In this document: in pieces, positions 31,260 to 38,708 of the stretch
Layout: every line of letters begins with the position of its first letter
Position numbering within the stretch: position 1 is the stretch's first letter
Source: Tepidicaulis marinus
Lineage (GTDB): Bacteria > Pseudomonadota > Alphaproteobacteria > Parvibaculales > Parvibaculaceae
DNA: 64,000 nucleotides
NCBI RefSeq assembly: GCF_000739695.1
Contig: NZ_BBIO01000011.1
Location: 62,001-126,000 of the forward strand
Reading direction: 5' to 3'
Notes under the pieces: generated by a model
What the model saw: the letters and a program-made list of their open reading frames with translations, nothing else
The model's database searches: none
What the model was told of the DNA's origin: nothing
Translations under genes and position numbers: made by a program

Positions 31260-32600
31260 TCAGAAAAGCGCGTTTCCCGCGCCCCGCGCCCGGCACTGCG
31301 CGGCCTCATAAGGCCCCATCAAGGCCTCCCAGAAACGCGCGGCCAGCCGCTCGGCGCCTGCAGGGGTCAAATGCACATGATCGGAATAGGCCAGCGGCGG
31401 TTCGGCCAGCACCCAGGTGTGGATGGCGCAGGCAGCGCCCTCCCCCGCCGCCATAGCCGTCGCCGCGTTCCAAAAGAAAGCGCCTTCCGCAGCCGCCGCC
31501 TCTTCCTGCGCGGCGCGCACCGCGCCTAAAGAAGGCGGCGCGTGCCAGCGGGCGAGCACCGGGCTTTCCTGCGCGAGGAGCGCCGGATATTTCGCTTTCT
31601 CATTCAGCGCCAGCGGCACGCAAGGATAAGTCCGCCGCTCCGCCCCGGTTTTAAGATAGGAAGGGAGCCGCGCGCCGCTGCGCGCGCCGATAACGGCAAG
31701 GGAGGCGCCCGGCGCCCACTCGCCGAGCCGGCGCAATGTCTGCCCGAGCAGGCGCTTGTACTGAACGGGCGAGAGCGCATCATCGAAGCCTTCATTCGTG
31801 CCGTAATCGAGAATGATGAGATCGGGCTTCAGCGCCTCAAGCTCGGCGCGCAAAACATCCTCGTCCCAGCGCTCCAGGATGGAAAGGCGCGCGCCCGGAA
31901 TGCCCTGTGCCTCATAGAGAACGCCGCGCGCGGCCGGCGCGCTGCCCCAGCCAAGCACCGTGACCGGCCCGTCGCCCATGGGGCGCAGTTCCGCCCGGCT
32001 GGCCATTCCGCCTTTCAGCGCAACGCGGATGAGCCCGTGGCCCTTGCTGGAAAAAATCCCCGCCTCTTCTCCATCGAGGAAAAGCTGAAAAGAGCCGCCC
32101 TCAGGTGCGCCCCAAACGTCCACGGCGAAAGAAGAAAACGCCCCTGCCCGCGCGGCAAGGCGCATAAAGTCCGCAGCCGAGCCGCTCTGCGCGCGGATAC
32201 CGGTCAGGCCGAAAGGCCCTGGCGCGTCCGGGCGCTGGCTGTTGGCAATGTGCCAGCCCTCCGAGGCCGACACCTCGTAGCCCTGGCGCGCGAAATAAGG
32301 AAAAGGCTCGGCGGGCGGAAAGTGCCCGCGCCCGCCATCGCCGAAGCGGACCTGAAAGCGCGCGGCAAGATCGCCGCTGAACCTATCGGCGGCGATATGG
32401 CTGTCGCCGAGATGCAGAATGGAAACCGCGCGGGTGCGCGTGCCGTTCTCAAGCTCACCCAATGCGCTGTAAAAGGCGGCAAGACCGGGCGCAGGCGCGG
32501 GCGCCGGGCCGCAACTTTGCGAAACGCAGGCGCTGAGCGTTAAAACGAGAAGAAGAGCGAGAGCGGCTTTAGCGCAGCGGCCAGCTCCAATCGTCGGCAC
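31260..32600 (-). CDS. SGNH/GDSL hydrolase-fold lipoprotein
   Basis: With a GTG start at 32600 the 446-residue product begins with a lipoprotein signal (RCAKAALALLLVLTLSAC; lipobox cysteine at residue 25). SGNH block I is ILHLGDSHIAAD with the nucleophile serine, block III is LDYGTNEGFDD, and the Asp-x-His dyad is YSDHVHLTPAG. A beta-rich insert lies between. No ATG suits the start; longer in-frame starts would run deep into the preceding gene, so GTG is a best guess. It would act in the periplasm, perhaps as the acetyl-transferring partner of the MBOAT protein. Confidence 0.75.
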   Translation of the reverse strand: MPTIGAGRCAKAALALLLVLTLSACVSQSCGPAPAPAPGLAAFYSALGELENGTRTRAVSILHLGDSHIAADRFSGDLAARFQVRFGDGGRGHFPPAEPFPYFARQGYEVSASEGWHIANSQRPDAPGPFGLTGIRAQSGSAADFMRLAARAGAFSSFAVDVWGAPEGGSFQLFLDGEEAGIFSSKGHGLIRVALKGGMASRAELRPMGDGPVTVLGWGSAPAARGVLYEAQGIPGARLSILERWDEDVLRAELEALKPDLIILDYGTNEGFDDALSPVQYKRLLGQTLRRLGEWAPGASLAVIGARSGARLPSYLKTGAERRTYPCVPLALNEKAKYPALLAQESPVLARWHAPPSLGAVRAAQEEAAAAEGAFFWNAATAMAAGEGAACAIHTWVLAEPPLAYSDHVHLTPAGAERLAARFWEALMGPYEAAQCRARGAGNALF

Positions 32601-33711
32601 GGCCGGGTCGCAGCTCCGGCACCTCGATTGGCGCAGCGCGGGCGCTTTGAACTTCGCTTTCAGCGCCGTGGGCCCCATCGATAGAGGCGTCTTCCTCATG
32701 TCCTTGAGCGAGCGTTTGAGGTTCGGCCGGCACACCTCCCTCAGTCTCAGCGAGAGCCGCGCTTTGCGGGGACTTCCCGGCCGGCGCATCGAGGCGCACA
32801 TAGCCCTTATCGATATCGGTTTTAATCGCATCCGCTACTATAGAGGCGAGCACCTGATAACCGGCAAGGGTGAAATGAATGCCGTCATCGGCGCGCAGCA
32901 ATTTTTCCCGCCCCCGCAAATCTGGCCCATAAGCGGTGTAGGCGCCATCGGCGCCCGCAAGCGCCTTCCAGGTAGGCACGAAAGGTACGCCCGCGCGCGC
33001 CGTTTCCTCGCGGTAGATCGAGTTGAAATATTGCATGTCGCCGCCAAACCGCGCCGAGCGCATGACCGGAATGCCGACCCAGTAAATATAGGCCCCGCGC
33101 GCCTGCAGCGAGGCGGTGAAGCGGCGGATGCGTTCGCGGTATTCCTTTTCCCAGCCCCTGGCGCGCAGCGGATAACGCTCGCCCTTGCCGTTGACGATGA
33201 CCTGCCGGTCGTTCGTGCCGATCATCACGACGGCAATATCGACCCGCTCTTCATCGAGCACCCGCTCGACATTCGCGTTCCAGTCGTAATATTCCGAGCG
33301 CACAAACCCCGAGGCGACTTTCGAGCGTTTGATCACCTCAAAGCGCTTGTCGCCTTTCAAGACGCGGTAAAGCCCCGCCCAAAGCCCGTCGCCGAGCGAA
33401 TCGCCCAGCACCACGACATTGAATTTTTTGCGGGCGCTATAATCGGGCGCGGGAAGCACTTGGCCCGCCCCGCCCGGATCGCCGGGCTCGCGGATCGGTT
33501 TGGAAAGAATGGCATCGGAAGGCGCCGGCCGGGCAAGCGGTAGATAATCGGCCACTTCCGCGCGGGTGGCGGACGCCCAGAAAAGCGCGCCGCCCAAAGC
33601 CAAGAGCGCAAATGCAGCCCGCTTGATCTTTGCCGCCCTGTCTACGCGCACGCTGTCTGCGCGCACCCTGTCCGCGCTTTTAGCGCAGGCGGCGCTTGCC
33701 CCCCTGGTCAT
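32569..33711 (-). CDS. DUF459/SGNH hydrolase-family protein
   Basis: The 380-residue protein has a membrane-spanning or signal segment (KIKRAAFALLALGGALFWASATRAEV) and the DUF459 SGNH core: VVVLGDSLGDGLWAGLYRVL, MIGTNDRQ and DGIHFTLAGYQVLA carrying the Asp-x-His pair. DUF459 proteins are common next to peptidoglycan or glycan-modifying genes in alphaproteobacteria. The C-terminal 90 residues are low complexity. The start is uncertain: the ATG at 33711 lies after ACAGG with no gap, and the frame opens to 33762. It overlaps the following SGNH gene by 32 bases, suggesting coupled expression. Confidence 0.78.
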   Translation of the reverse strand: MTRGASAACAKSADRVRADSVRVDRAAKIKRAAFALLALGGALFWASATRAEVADYLPLARPAPSDAILSKPIREPGDPGGAGQVLPAPDYSARKKFNVVVLGDSLGDGLWAGLYRVLKGDKRFEVIKRSKVASGFVRSEYYDWNANVERVLDEERVDIAVVMIGTNDRQVIVNGKGERYPLRARGWEKEYRERIRRFTASLQARGAYIYWVGIPVMRSARFGGDMQYFNSIYREETARAGVPFVPTWKALAGADGAYTAYGPDLRGREKLLRADDGIHFTLAGYQVLASIVADAIKTDIDKGYVRLDAPAGKSPQSAALAETEGGVPAEPQTLAQGHEEDASIDGAHGAESEVQSARAAPIEVPELRPGRADDWSWPLR

Positions 33712-33980
33712 CCTGTCCAGTCCCCATATCCAATGCGGGGCCCGCCTGTCCCACACCGGCACAGCGCTGCCCCTAAAGCCTTCCAGGCCCTTCCCCTTGC
33801 AGGGATCGGGCCGGAGAACCCTTCATAAGGCGGTATCGCGGATCGATGCTGAAATACCGGCAAGCGGCCCCCGCTTCGACCCGGCAGCATATCTCGCCAA
33901 GTCCCGCCCCGATCATAATCGGCACTGGCGGTCACGCCAAACGTTCCGGCAGGGGCCTGCGTAAGCGCTTGATTTGGCTC

Positions 33981-35513
33981 TTAAACTGCCGTGCGCAACA
34001 GCTCGCTCACCACCCGCTCCAGGTCTTTGAGGGAAGCGCAGGTCTGCGCCCGGTCGCAGTGGGGAGTGAAGGAGCGCATGACGCTGTCACCCGTATTCCA
34101 GAGCGATTTCGGCTCCGGGTTCAGCCAGATGACGCGCCGGGCCCGGTCATGGATTTTGTCGAGAATATCGGCGCGCGGGTTGGCGTTATTCGAGCGCCCG
34201 TCCCCCAGCATGATCACCGTCGTATGATGATCGACATCATCAAGAGCGAGATCGGCGAAATCTTCCAGCGCCATGCCGTAATCCGTCGCCCCGCCGCCAT
34301 GCACATGCATGGTCTCGGCAATCGCCTTCTCGATACCCTCCTTCTCGAAGAGGTCCGTCACTTCCCCCAGCCGGCCGGAAAAAGCAAAGGCGCGCACTTG
34401 CGGCAAAACCTCGCTGAGGCTGTAAAGGAACATCAGAAGGAAGCGCGTATATTGCGCCACCGAGCCGGAGACATCGCAGATCGCCATCACTTTCGGGCGG
34501 TCCACCTTCTCGCTTTTCCAGACGATGTCGAAAAGCAGTCCGTCATACTCAATGTTTTTACGGATGGTCTTGCGCACGTCGAGCTGGCCGCGCAGCGTGC
34601 GTTTCTTGCGCCGCGAATTGAGCGCGATGAGCTTCTTCGCCATCTTCTTCACAAGCTGGCGGATAACCTTGGCGTCCCTATGGTCGACATTGGAAAGACG
34701 CACCTGGGAGAGCACTTCCTCGCGTAGCCGCTTACCGGCATTGGCGGTATAAAGCTCAAGCTGCTGCTCGACATAATCGCGCACCTGCGCGCGCAAGCCG
34801 TCGCGCATCTCGCGGATTTCCTGCCCGCGCGCATCGCCCGCCTCCGTGCCCTCGCGCTCCGCCGTCTCAATCGCCTGATCGAGCGTTTCGAGCCCCATTT
34901 CCTCCAGAATGCGCCGCACATACATGCCGCGCTGCGTGAAAAGCCGGATGCGGTTGAGCTGCGTGCGCCGGGCCGCCTCCGCCAGCGCCATTTGCAGGGC
35001 GGCGGCATCGCCCGCCTCCAGCATTTCAAGAAGGTTCTGCCCGCCGGGGGCATTGGGGCCTGCTTGCCGTACATCTCCCTCATTGACCGGCCCGCCGCCG
35101 GGCTTGCCCCCTGATTGGGCCCCTTGCGGCGCGCCGCCATCACCGCCGGAGCTTTGGCCGGGCATGGATGGGGCCCCGCCTTCTTCGCCGCCTTCGCCAT
35201 CGCTCGGCGCGTCTTGCCCGCTCTCGCTTTTCTCGCCTTCGCCCTCCCCATCTTTCGCCTGGCCGGGGCCGTCTTCGCGCTTCGGCGGCGGCTTGAACTG
35301 ATCGAAGGCAAAGAACTTGTCGAAAGTTTCGTCGAAAGAAAGTTTTTCTTCTTCGGTTTTCGCGAGCACTTGCCCGAGCGAGTGTTTGAGCACCTGCCTG
35401 TTATCAAAGCCCACAAGCTCAACGGTGCGCCCCGCATCGATACTTTCCGATATCGACACGCGCACATCCGCCGCCCGCAACGCCCGGATAAATTCGGTCA
35501 GAACCTCGCTCAT
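33981..35513 (-). CDS. VWA domain-containing protein (CoxE-like)
   Basis: The 510-residue protein has an N-terminal helical part, an acidic Gly/Ser/Pro-rich linker (about residues 75-160), a helical middle and a C-terminal von Willebrand A domain. Its MIDAS motif DVSGS begins at D347, with later TDYGMALEDF and GDGRSNN. This is the CoxE/YeaD-type arrangement found next to MoxR ATPases, where the pair helps insert metals or mature enzyme complexes. It starts 20 bases after the MoxR gene. No carbon monoxide dehydrogenase genes are nearby, so the client is unknown. Confidence 0.85.
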   Translation of the reverse strand: MSEVLTEFIRALRAADVRVSISESIDAGRTVELVGFDNRQVLKHSLGQVLAKTEEEKLSFDETFDKFFAFDQFKPPPKREDGPGQAKDGEGEGEKSESGQDAPSDGEGGEEGGAPSMPGQSSGGDGGAPQGAQSGGKPGGGPVNEGDVRQAGPNAPGGQNLLEMLEAGDAAALQMALAEAARRTQLNRIRLFTQRGMYVRRILEEMGLETLDQAIETAEREGTEAGDARGQEIREMRDGLRAQVRDYVEQQLELYTANAGKRLREEVLSQVRLSNVDHRDAKVIRQLVKKMAKKLIALNSRRKKRTLRGQLDVRKTIRKNIEYDGLLFDIVWKSEKVDRPKVMAICDVSGSVAQYTRFLLMFLYSLSEVLPQVRAFAFSGRLGEVTDLFEKEGIEKAIAETMHVHGGGATDYGMALEDFADLALDDVDHHTTVIMLGDGRSNNANPRADILDKIHDRARRVIWLNPEPKSLWNTGDSVMRSFTPHCDRAQTCASLKDLERVVSELLRTAV

Positions 35514-35533
35514 GGTCTCGTCCCCGGCGCCGG

Positions 35534-36475
35534 CTATGCGCTCGCCTTTTGCGCCTGCGTGGTCAGAGCGTTGATTTCCCCGTCCACATTCTCGATATCG
35601 TCCTGGAACTTGAGAAGAACGTTCAGCGTATCGCGCACGAGCTCCGCATCAAGCGTTTCGGCATGAAGCAGCACCAGCGTGCGCGCCCAGTCGATCGTCT
35701 CGGAAACGGAGGGATGTTTTTTGAGCTCCAGCGTGCGCAGGCCCTGCACGAAGGCGACAAGCTGTTTGCGCAGCCCCTCTTCCACATCCGGCACCCGCGC
35801 CTTGATGATGTCGTTCTCGAGTTTGGAATCGGGGAAGGGAATATAAAGGTGCAAACAGCGCCGCTTCAGCGCATCGCCGATCTCGCGCGAATTGTTCGAG
35901 GTCAGGAACACGATGGGCGTGCTCTTGGCCTTGATCGTGCCGAGCTCGGGCACGGAAATCTGATAGTCTGACAAAAGCTCCAGCAGGAAGGCTTCGAACT
36001 CATCATCCGACTTGTCGATCTCATCGATCAAAAGCACCGCGCCCTTTTCCGACCACAGTGCTTTCAAAAGCGGGCGCGGCTCCAGAAACTCGGTGGAGAA
36101 AAACGTGTCGTCGAACTCGTGCAGGCGGTCCATGGACTGTTTCAGCCCCACGGTCCCTTCCATCAGGTCGCCGAGCTTTTCCTTCAGCACCTGGGTGTAA
36201 AGCAGCTGCTTGCCGTATTTCCATTCGTAAAGCGCCTTGGCTTCATCGACGCCTTCATAACATTGCAGGCGGATCAGCTCCTGGCCCAGATACTCCGCCG
36301 TCGCCTTGGCAAGTTCCGTCTTGCCCACACCGGGCGGGCCTTCCACGAGAATGGGCTTGCCCAGTTTCCGGGAAAGGAAAATCGACGTGGCGATCTGCTT
36401 GTCGCAAATATAGCCGCCCTTGGCGAAGCCTTCGCGGACCGCCTGAATTTCGTCCTCGGGTTTCACGTGACGCAT
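35534..36475 (-). CDS. MoxR family AAA+ ATPase
   Basis: The 313-residue ATPase has Walker A EGPPGVGKTELAKA (residues 45-58), Walker B VLLIDEIDKSDDEF, sensor 1 VFLTSNNSREIGDALKRR with the arginine finger region, and the MoxR lid. ATG at 36475 after AGGGAGC is the start; the open frame upstream is not conserved in character. MoxR ATPases act as chaperones with VWA partners, here the adjacent CoxE-like gene. Target complex not evident. Confidence 0.9.
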   Translation of the reverse strand: MRHVKPEDEIQAVREGFAKGGYICDKQIATSIFLSRKLGKPILVEGPPGVGKTELAKATAEYLGQELIRLQCYEGVDEAKALYEWKYGKQLLYTQVLKEKLGDLMEGTVGLKQSMDRLHEFDDTFFSTEFLEPRPLLKALWSEKGAVLLIDEIDKSDDEFEAFLLELLSDYQISVPELGTIKAKSTPIVFLTSNNSREIGDALKRRCLHLYIPFPDSKLENDIIKARVPDVEEGLRKQLVAFVQGLRTLELKKHPSVSETIDWARTLVLLHAETLDAELVRDTLNVLLKFQDDIENVDGEINALTTQAQKASA

Positions 36476-36590
36476 GCTCCCTGATGCTGCTTTCTTATTG
36501 GCCGGGAGACTAGCAGCCGGACGGGCGGGCCGCCAGCGGCGAGCCACGGAAAAATCGGCGGAAATCCGCGCGTTCCCAAGCGACGCAGCG

Positions 36591-37718
36591 TCACGCCCGC
36601 TCAAGCTCGCTCAAAAGCCAGCGCTGATGCTGATGGATCGCAGCTTCCAGATGGCTCAGACGGCCAGGACTGGCCGAACCGCTCGCCAGTCCTTTCTGGA
36701 CGCCCTCGCACGCAATGATGTCTTCATGGTGAACCGCGCGCGTCGCCTCAAGAAAAATTTCCTTCCGCGCCTCGGCCTCTTCCACATCAAGCGAGCGCGG
36801 ATGAACGAGAAGATAAATCGATAGCTGGAAGAACGCCTCGGTCTCGATCTTGAGCCGGTAGAAGATCACCGCATCCGCCAATACCGCAAAGAGGCAGGAT
36901 GGATAGACATTGAAAACCGAAAACGAGCGCCGCGCCTTGTCGGGAATACCGGGAAGGGGCGTGAAAAGCGTCTCGGCTTGCTCATTGCCTTTATGCGGAA
37001 TACGCAAAGCCGCAAAGGGGCCCTGGGCATCATCGACATAGGTGATAGCCGCCGGATAATGCGTCTCGAAGGTTTCCGGATGGATCGCGAAATGATGGTA
37101 GGCCTCCATGAAATTATCGACCAACACTTTCCAATTATAGGCCTGGCCGAAATCGAGCCGTCCCACGAGTTCCATTTCCTCCATACGCCAGGGCGCAAGC
37201 TCCAGCGACAATGGCGCCACTTGCTCGCGAAGCGGCGGCGCTGTGCCGTCCAGATTGACGAAAATCAGCCCGTTCCAGATTTCGCACGCAAAAGAGGGAA
37301 GCGCGCAGTTCTCTTTTGCAAAACCCTCTGCCCCTTCCATCAAAGGCGCGCCAATGAGCTTGCCGTCCAATGCGTATGTCCACTTGTGGTACGGGCAGGA
37401 AAAGGAAGCCGCCTTGCCCGCATCTTCCTTCAAAAGCATCCAGCGATGGCGGCAAACGGCTGAAAGCGCGCGCACAGTGCCGTCTGCGCCGCGCACGATA
37501 AGCAGCGGCTCGCCCGCAAGATCGAAACGGAAATATGACCCCGGCTCGGGCACCTCGCTCACATGGCCCACGGCCTGCCAATGACGGCGGAAAACGCGCT
37601 CCACTTCAAGCGCATGGACATCTTTGGAAGTGTAAAAACCGGGCGGCAGCGACGACGCCGCCGCCAAACGGGGAGGCACGGCCTTGCGCCCCCGCGCCAG
37701 CAAGTCCTGCATATTCAT
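36591..37718 (-). CDS. Rieske-type ring-hydroxylating oxygenase alpha subunit
   Basis: The 375-residue protein has a Rieske 2Fe-2S site with C89-x-H91 and C108-PY-H111, and a non-haem iron site DNFMEAYHHFAIH (residues 201-213) in which H208 and H213 are the likely histidine ligands. These enzymes hydroxylate aromatic rings or demethylate quaternary amines using electrons from a separate reductase, which is not encoded nearby. The start codon is six bases from a 42-bp palindrome, and a TetR gene lies just upstream in the same orientation, so repression by that TetR is likely. Confidence 0.87.
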   Translation of the reverse strand: MNMQDLLARGRKAVPPRLAAASSLPPGFYTSKDVHALEVERVFRRHWQAVGHVSEVPEPGSYFRFDLAGEPLLIVRGADGTVRALSAVCRHRWMLLKEDAGKAASFSCPYHKWTYALDGKLIGAPLMEGAEGFAKENCALPSFACEIWNGLIFVNLDGTAPPLREQVAPLSLELAPWRMEEMELVGRLDFGQAYNWKVLVDNFMEAYHHFAIHPETFETHYPAAITYVDDAQGPFAALRIPHKGNEQAETLFTPLPGIPDKARRSFSVFNVYPSCLFAVLADAVIFYRLKIETEAFFQLSIYLLVHPRSLDVEEAEARKEIFLEATRAVHHEDIIACEGVQKGLASGSASPGRLSHLEAAIHQHQRWLLSELERA

Positions 37719-37723
37719 TTACG

Positions 37724-37765
37724 GCTCATCTTATTTTCAACCGATCGGTCGAAAATAAGATGAGC
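37724..37765. promoter_or_regulatory. 42-bp near-perfect palindrome, candidate TetR operator
   Basis: The sequence is symmetric about 37744.5 with 20 of 21 base pairs matching; only 37739/37750 mismatch. The outer arms are GCTCATCTTATTTTC and its complement, and the core is ACCGATCGGT, like many TetR operator cores. It fills the space between the TetR stop and the Rieske start codon. It could also fold in RNA as a terminator-like hairpin. Binding by the TetR product is inferred. Confidence 0.72.
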
Positions 37766-37806
37766 GAGGCGCCGCGTCAACCGGCAATCGATAGGCGCTG
37801 AAAACC

Positions 37807-38502
37807 TTAGCTTTCCAGAGAGATACGGGTCGTTTCCGCTTCCGCTTTCACATCCGCAACCGTTTTGCCCGGGGCGAGAAGGCCGCGCAGCATGAGGCTG
37901 GCCAGTTCATCGGCTTGGCGTACGGATTTCCGTTCATTCGCCCGGTCAACCCAGGCCGAGGCGCCCTCAGTCGCCGCGAGCAAAGCCTGCGCGGCTGTGT
38001 TCACATCGAGCGGCAAGAACTCGTCTTTCGCGATCCCGCTTTTCACACGCGCGGCGAGCCAGCGAAGGAGCTTTTCCCGTTCCTGCCAATAGGCTTGCAT
38101 TTTTTCATCGCCAAGATCGCCTTGCGCGATGAGCCAGGTGCAATCGTAAGGGGCGCTGCAAAGCTGAAGAACATCGCGGCGAAGGTAGAGATAAAGGCGG
38201 GCGGCCTCTGAAAGCGCCGCCGCACTCAACCGCTTCTGCAAAGCAAGTGCCGGAACCAGCACATCTTCCGCCATCGCATGCACGATGTCCTGCTTGGAGG
38301 GGAAATAGTAGTAAAGCGAAGCCTTGCGCAGCCCCGCCTCCTGCGCGATTTCGCGCACCGACGCGCCGGCAATGCCGTGCTGGCGGAACAGCCGCGCGGC
38401 AGCGGCCAGAATATCACGGCGCGGGTCATCCGAAGGCGCGGCGGCACTTACGCGCGGGCGCCCCTTGCCGGCCTTGGTTCTCTTTTTGATCTGCGCGTCC
38501 AC
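37807..38502 (-). CDS. TetR family transcriptional regulator
   Basis: The 231-residue protein has a TetR_N helix-turn-helix: RRDILAAAARLFRQHGIAGASVREIAQEAGLRKASLYYYFPSKQDIVHAM, then a helical ligand domain. The GTG at 38502 is favoured by GGGAG eight bases upstream; the frame remains open to 38604 without a good ribosome site. It is immediately upstream of the Rieske oxygenase and of the 42-bp palindrome, and is expected to control that gene and perhaps itself. The inducer is unknown. Confidence 0.85.
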   Translation of the reverse strand: MDAQIKKRTKAGKGRPRVSAAAPSDDPRRDILAAAARLFRQHGIAGASVREIAQEAGLRKASLYYYFPSKQDIVHAMAEDVLVPALALQKRLSAAALSEAARLYLYLRRDVLQLCSAPYDCTWLIAQGDLGDEKMQAYWQEREKLLRWLAARVKSGIAKDEFLPLDVNTAAQALLAATEGASAWVDRANERKSVRQADELASLMLRGLLAPGKTVADVKAEAETTRISLES

Positions 38503-38708
38503 CGGATCACTCCCATGCGAAAACGGCTGAAATCCTATCATGGCAAGCGGAAGATTCGGGAAGGGCGCTGTCTCTGTACGCACACGCAAAGCCGGTGTGC
38601 GCAAATGAGCGACATAGAGCCCAAACGCAGGGGAAAGCAGGGCTGGCTCTCAGGCTCAAACTGGCTACAATCCCGGCAATTTCAACGACCAATAATGGGA
38701 GATGCGTC

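Noticed and set aside
33763-33980. Short frames between the DUF459 gene and the VWA gene
   Set aside because: A 75-codon minus-strand frame (33708-33935) has no ribosome site, no motif and GC-driven composition; I see no gene or clear signal in this gap.
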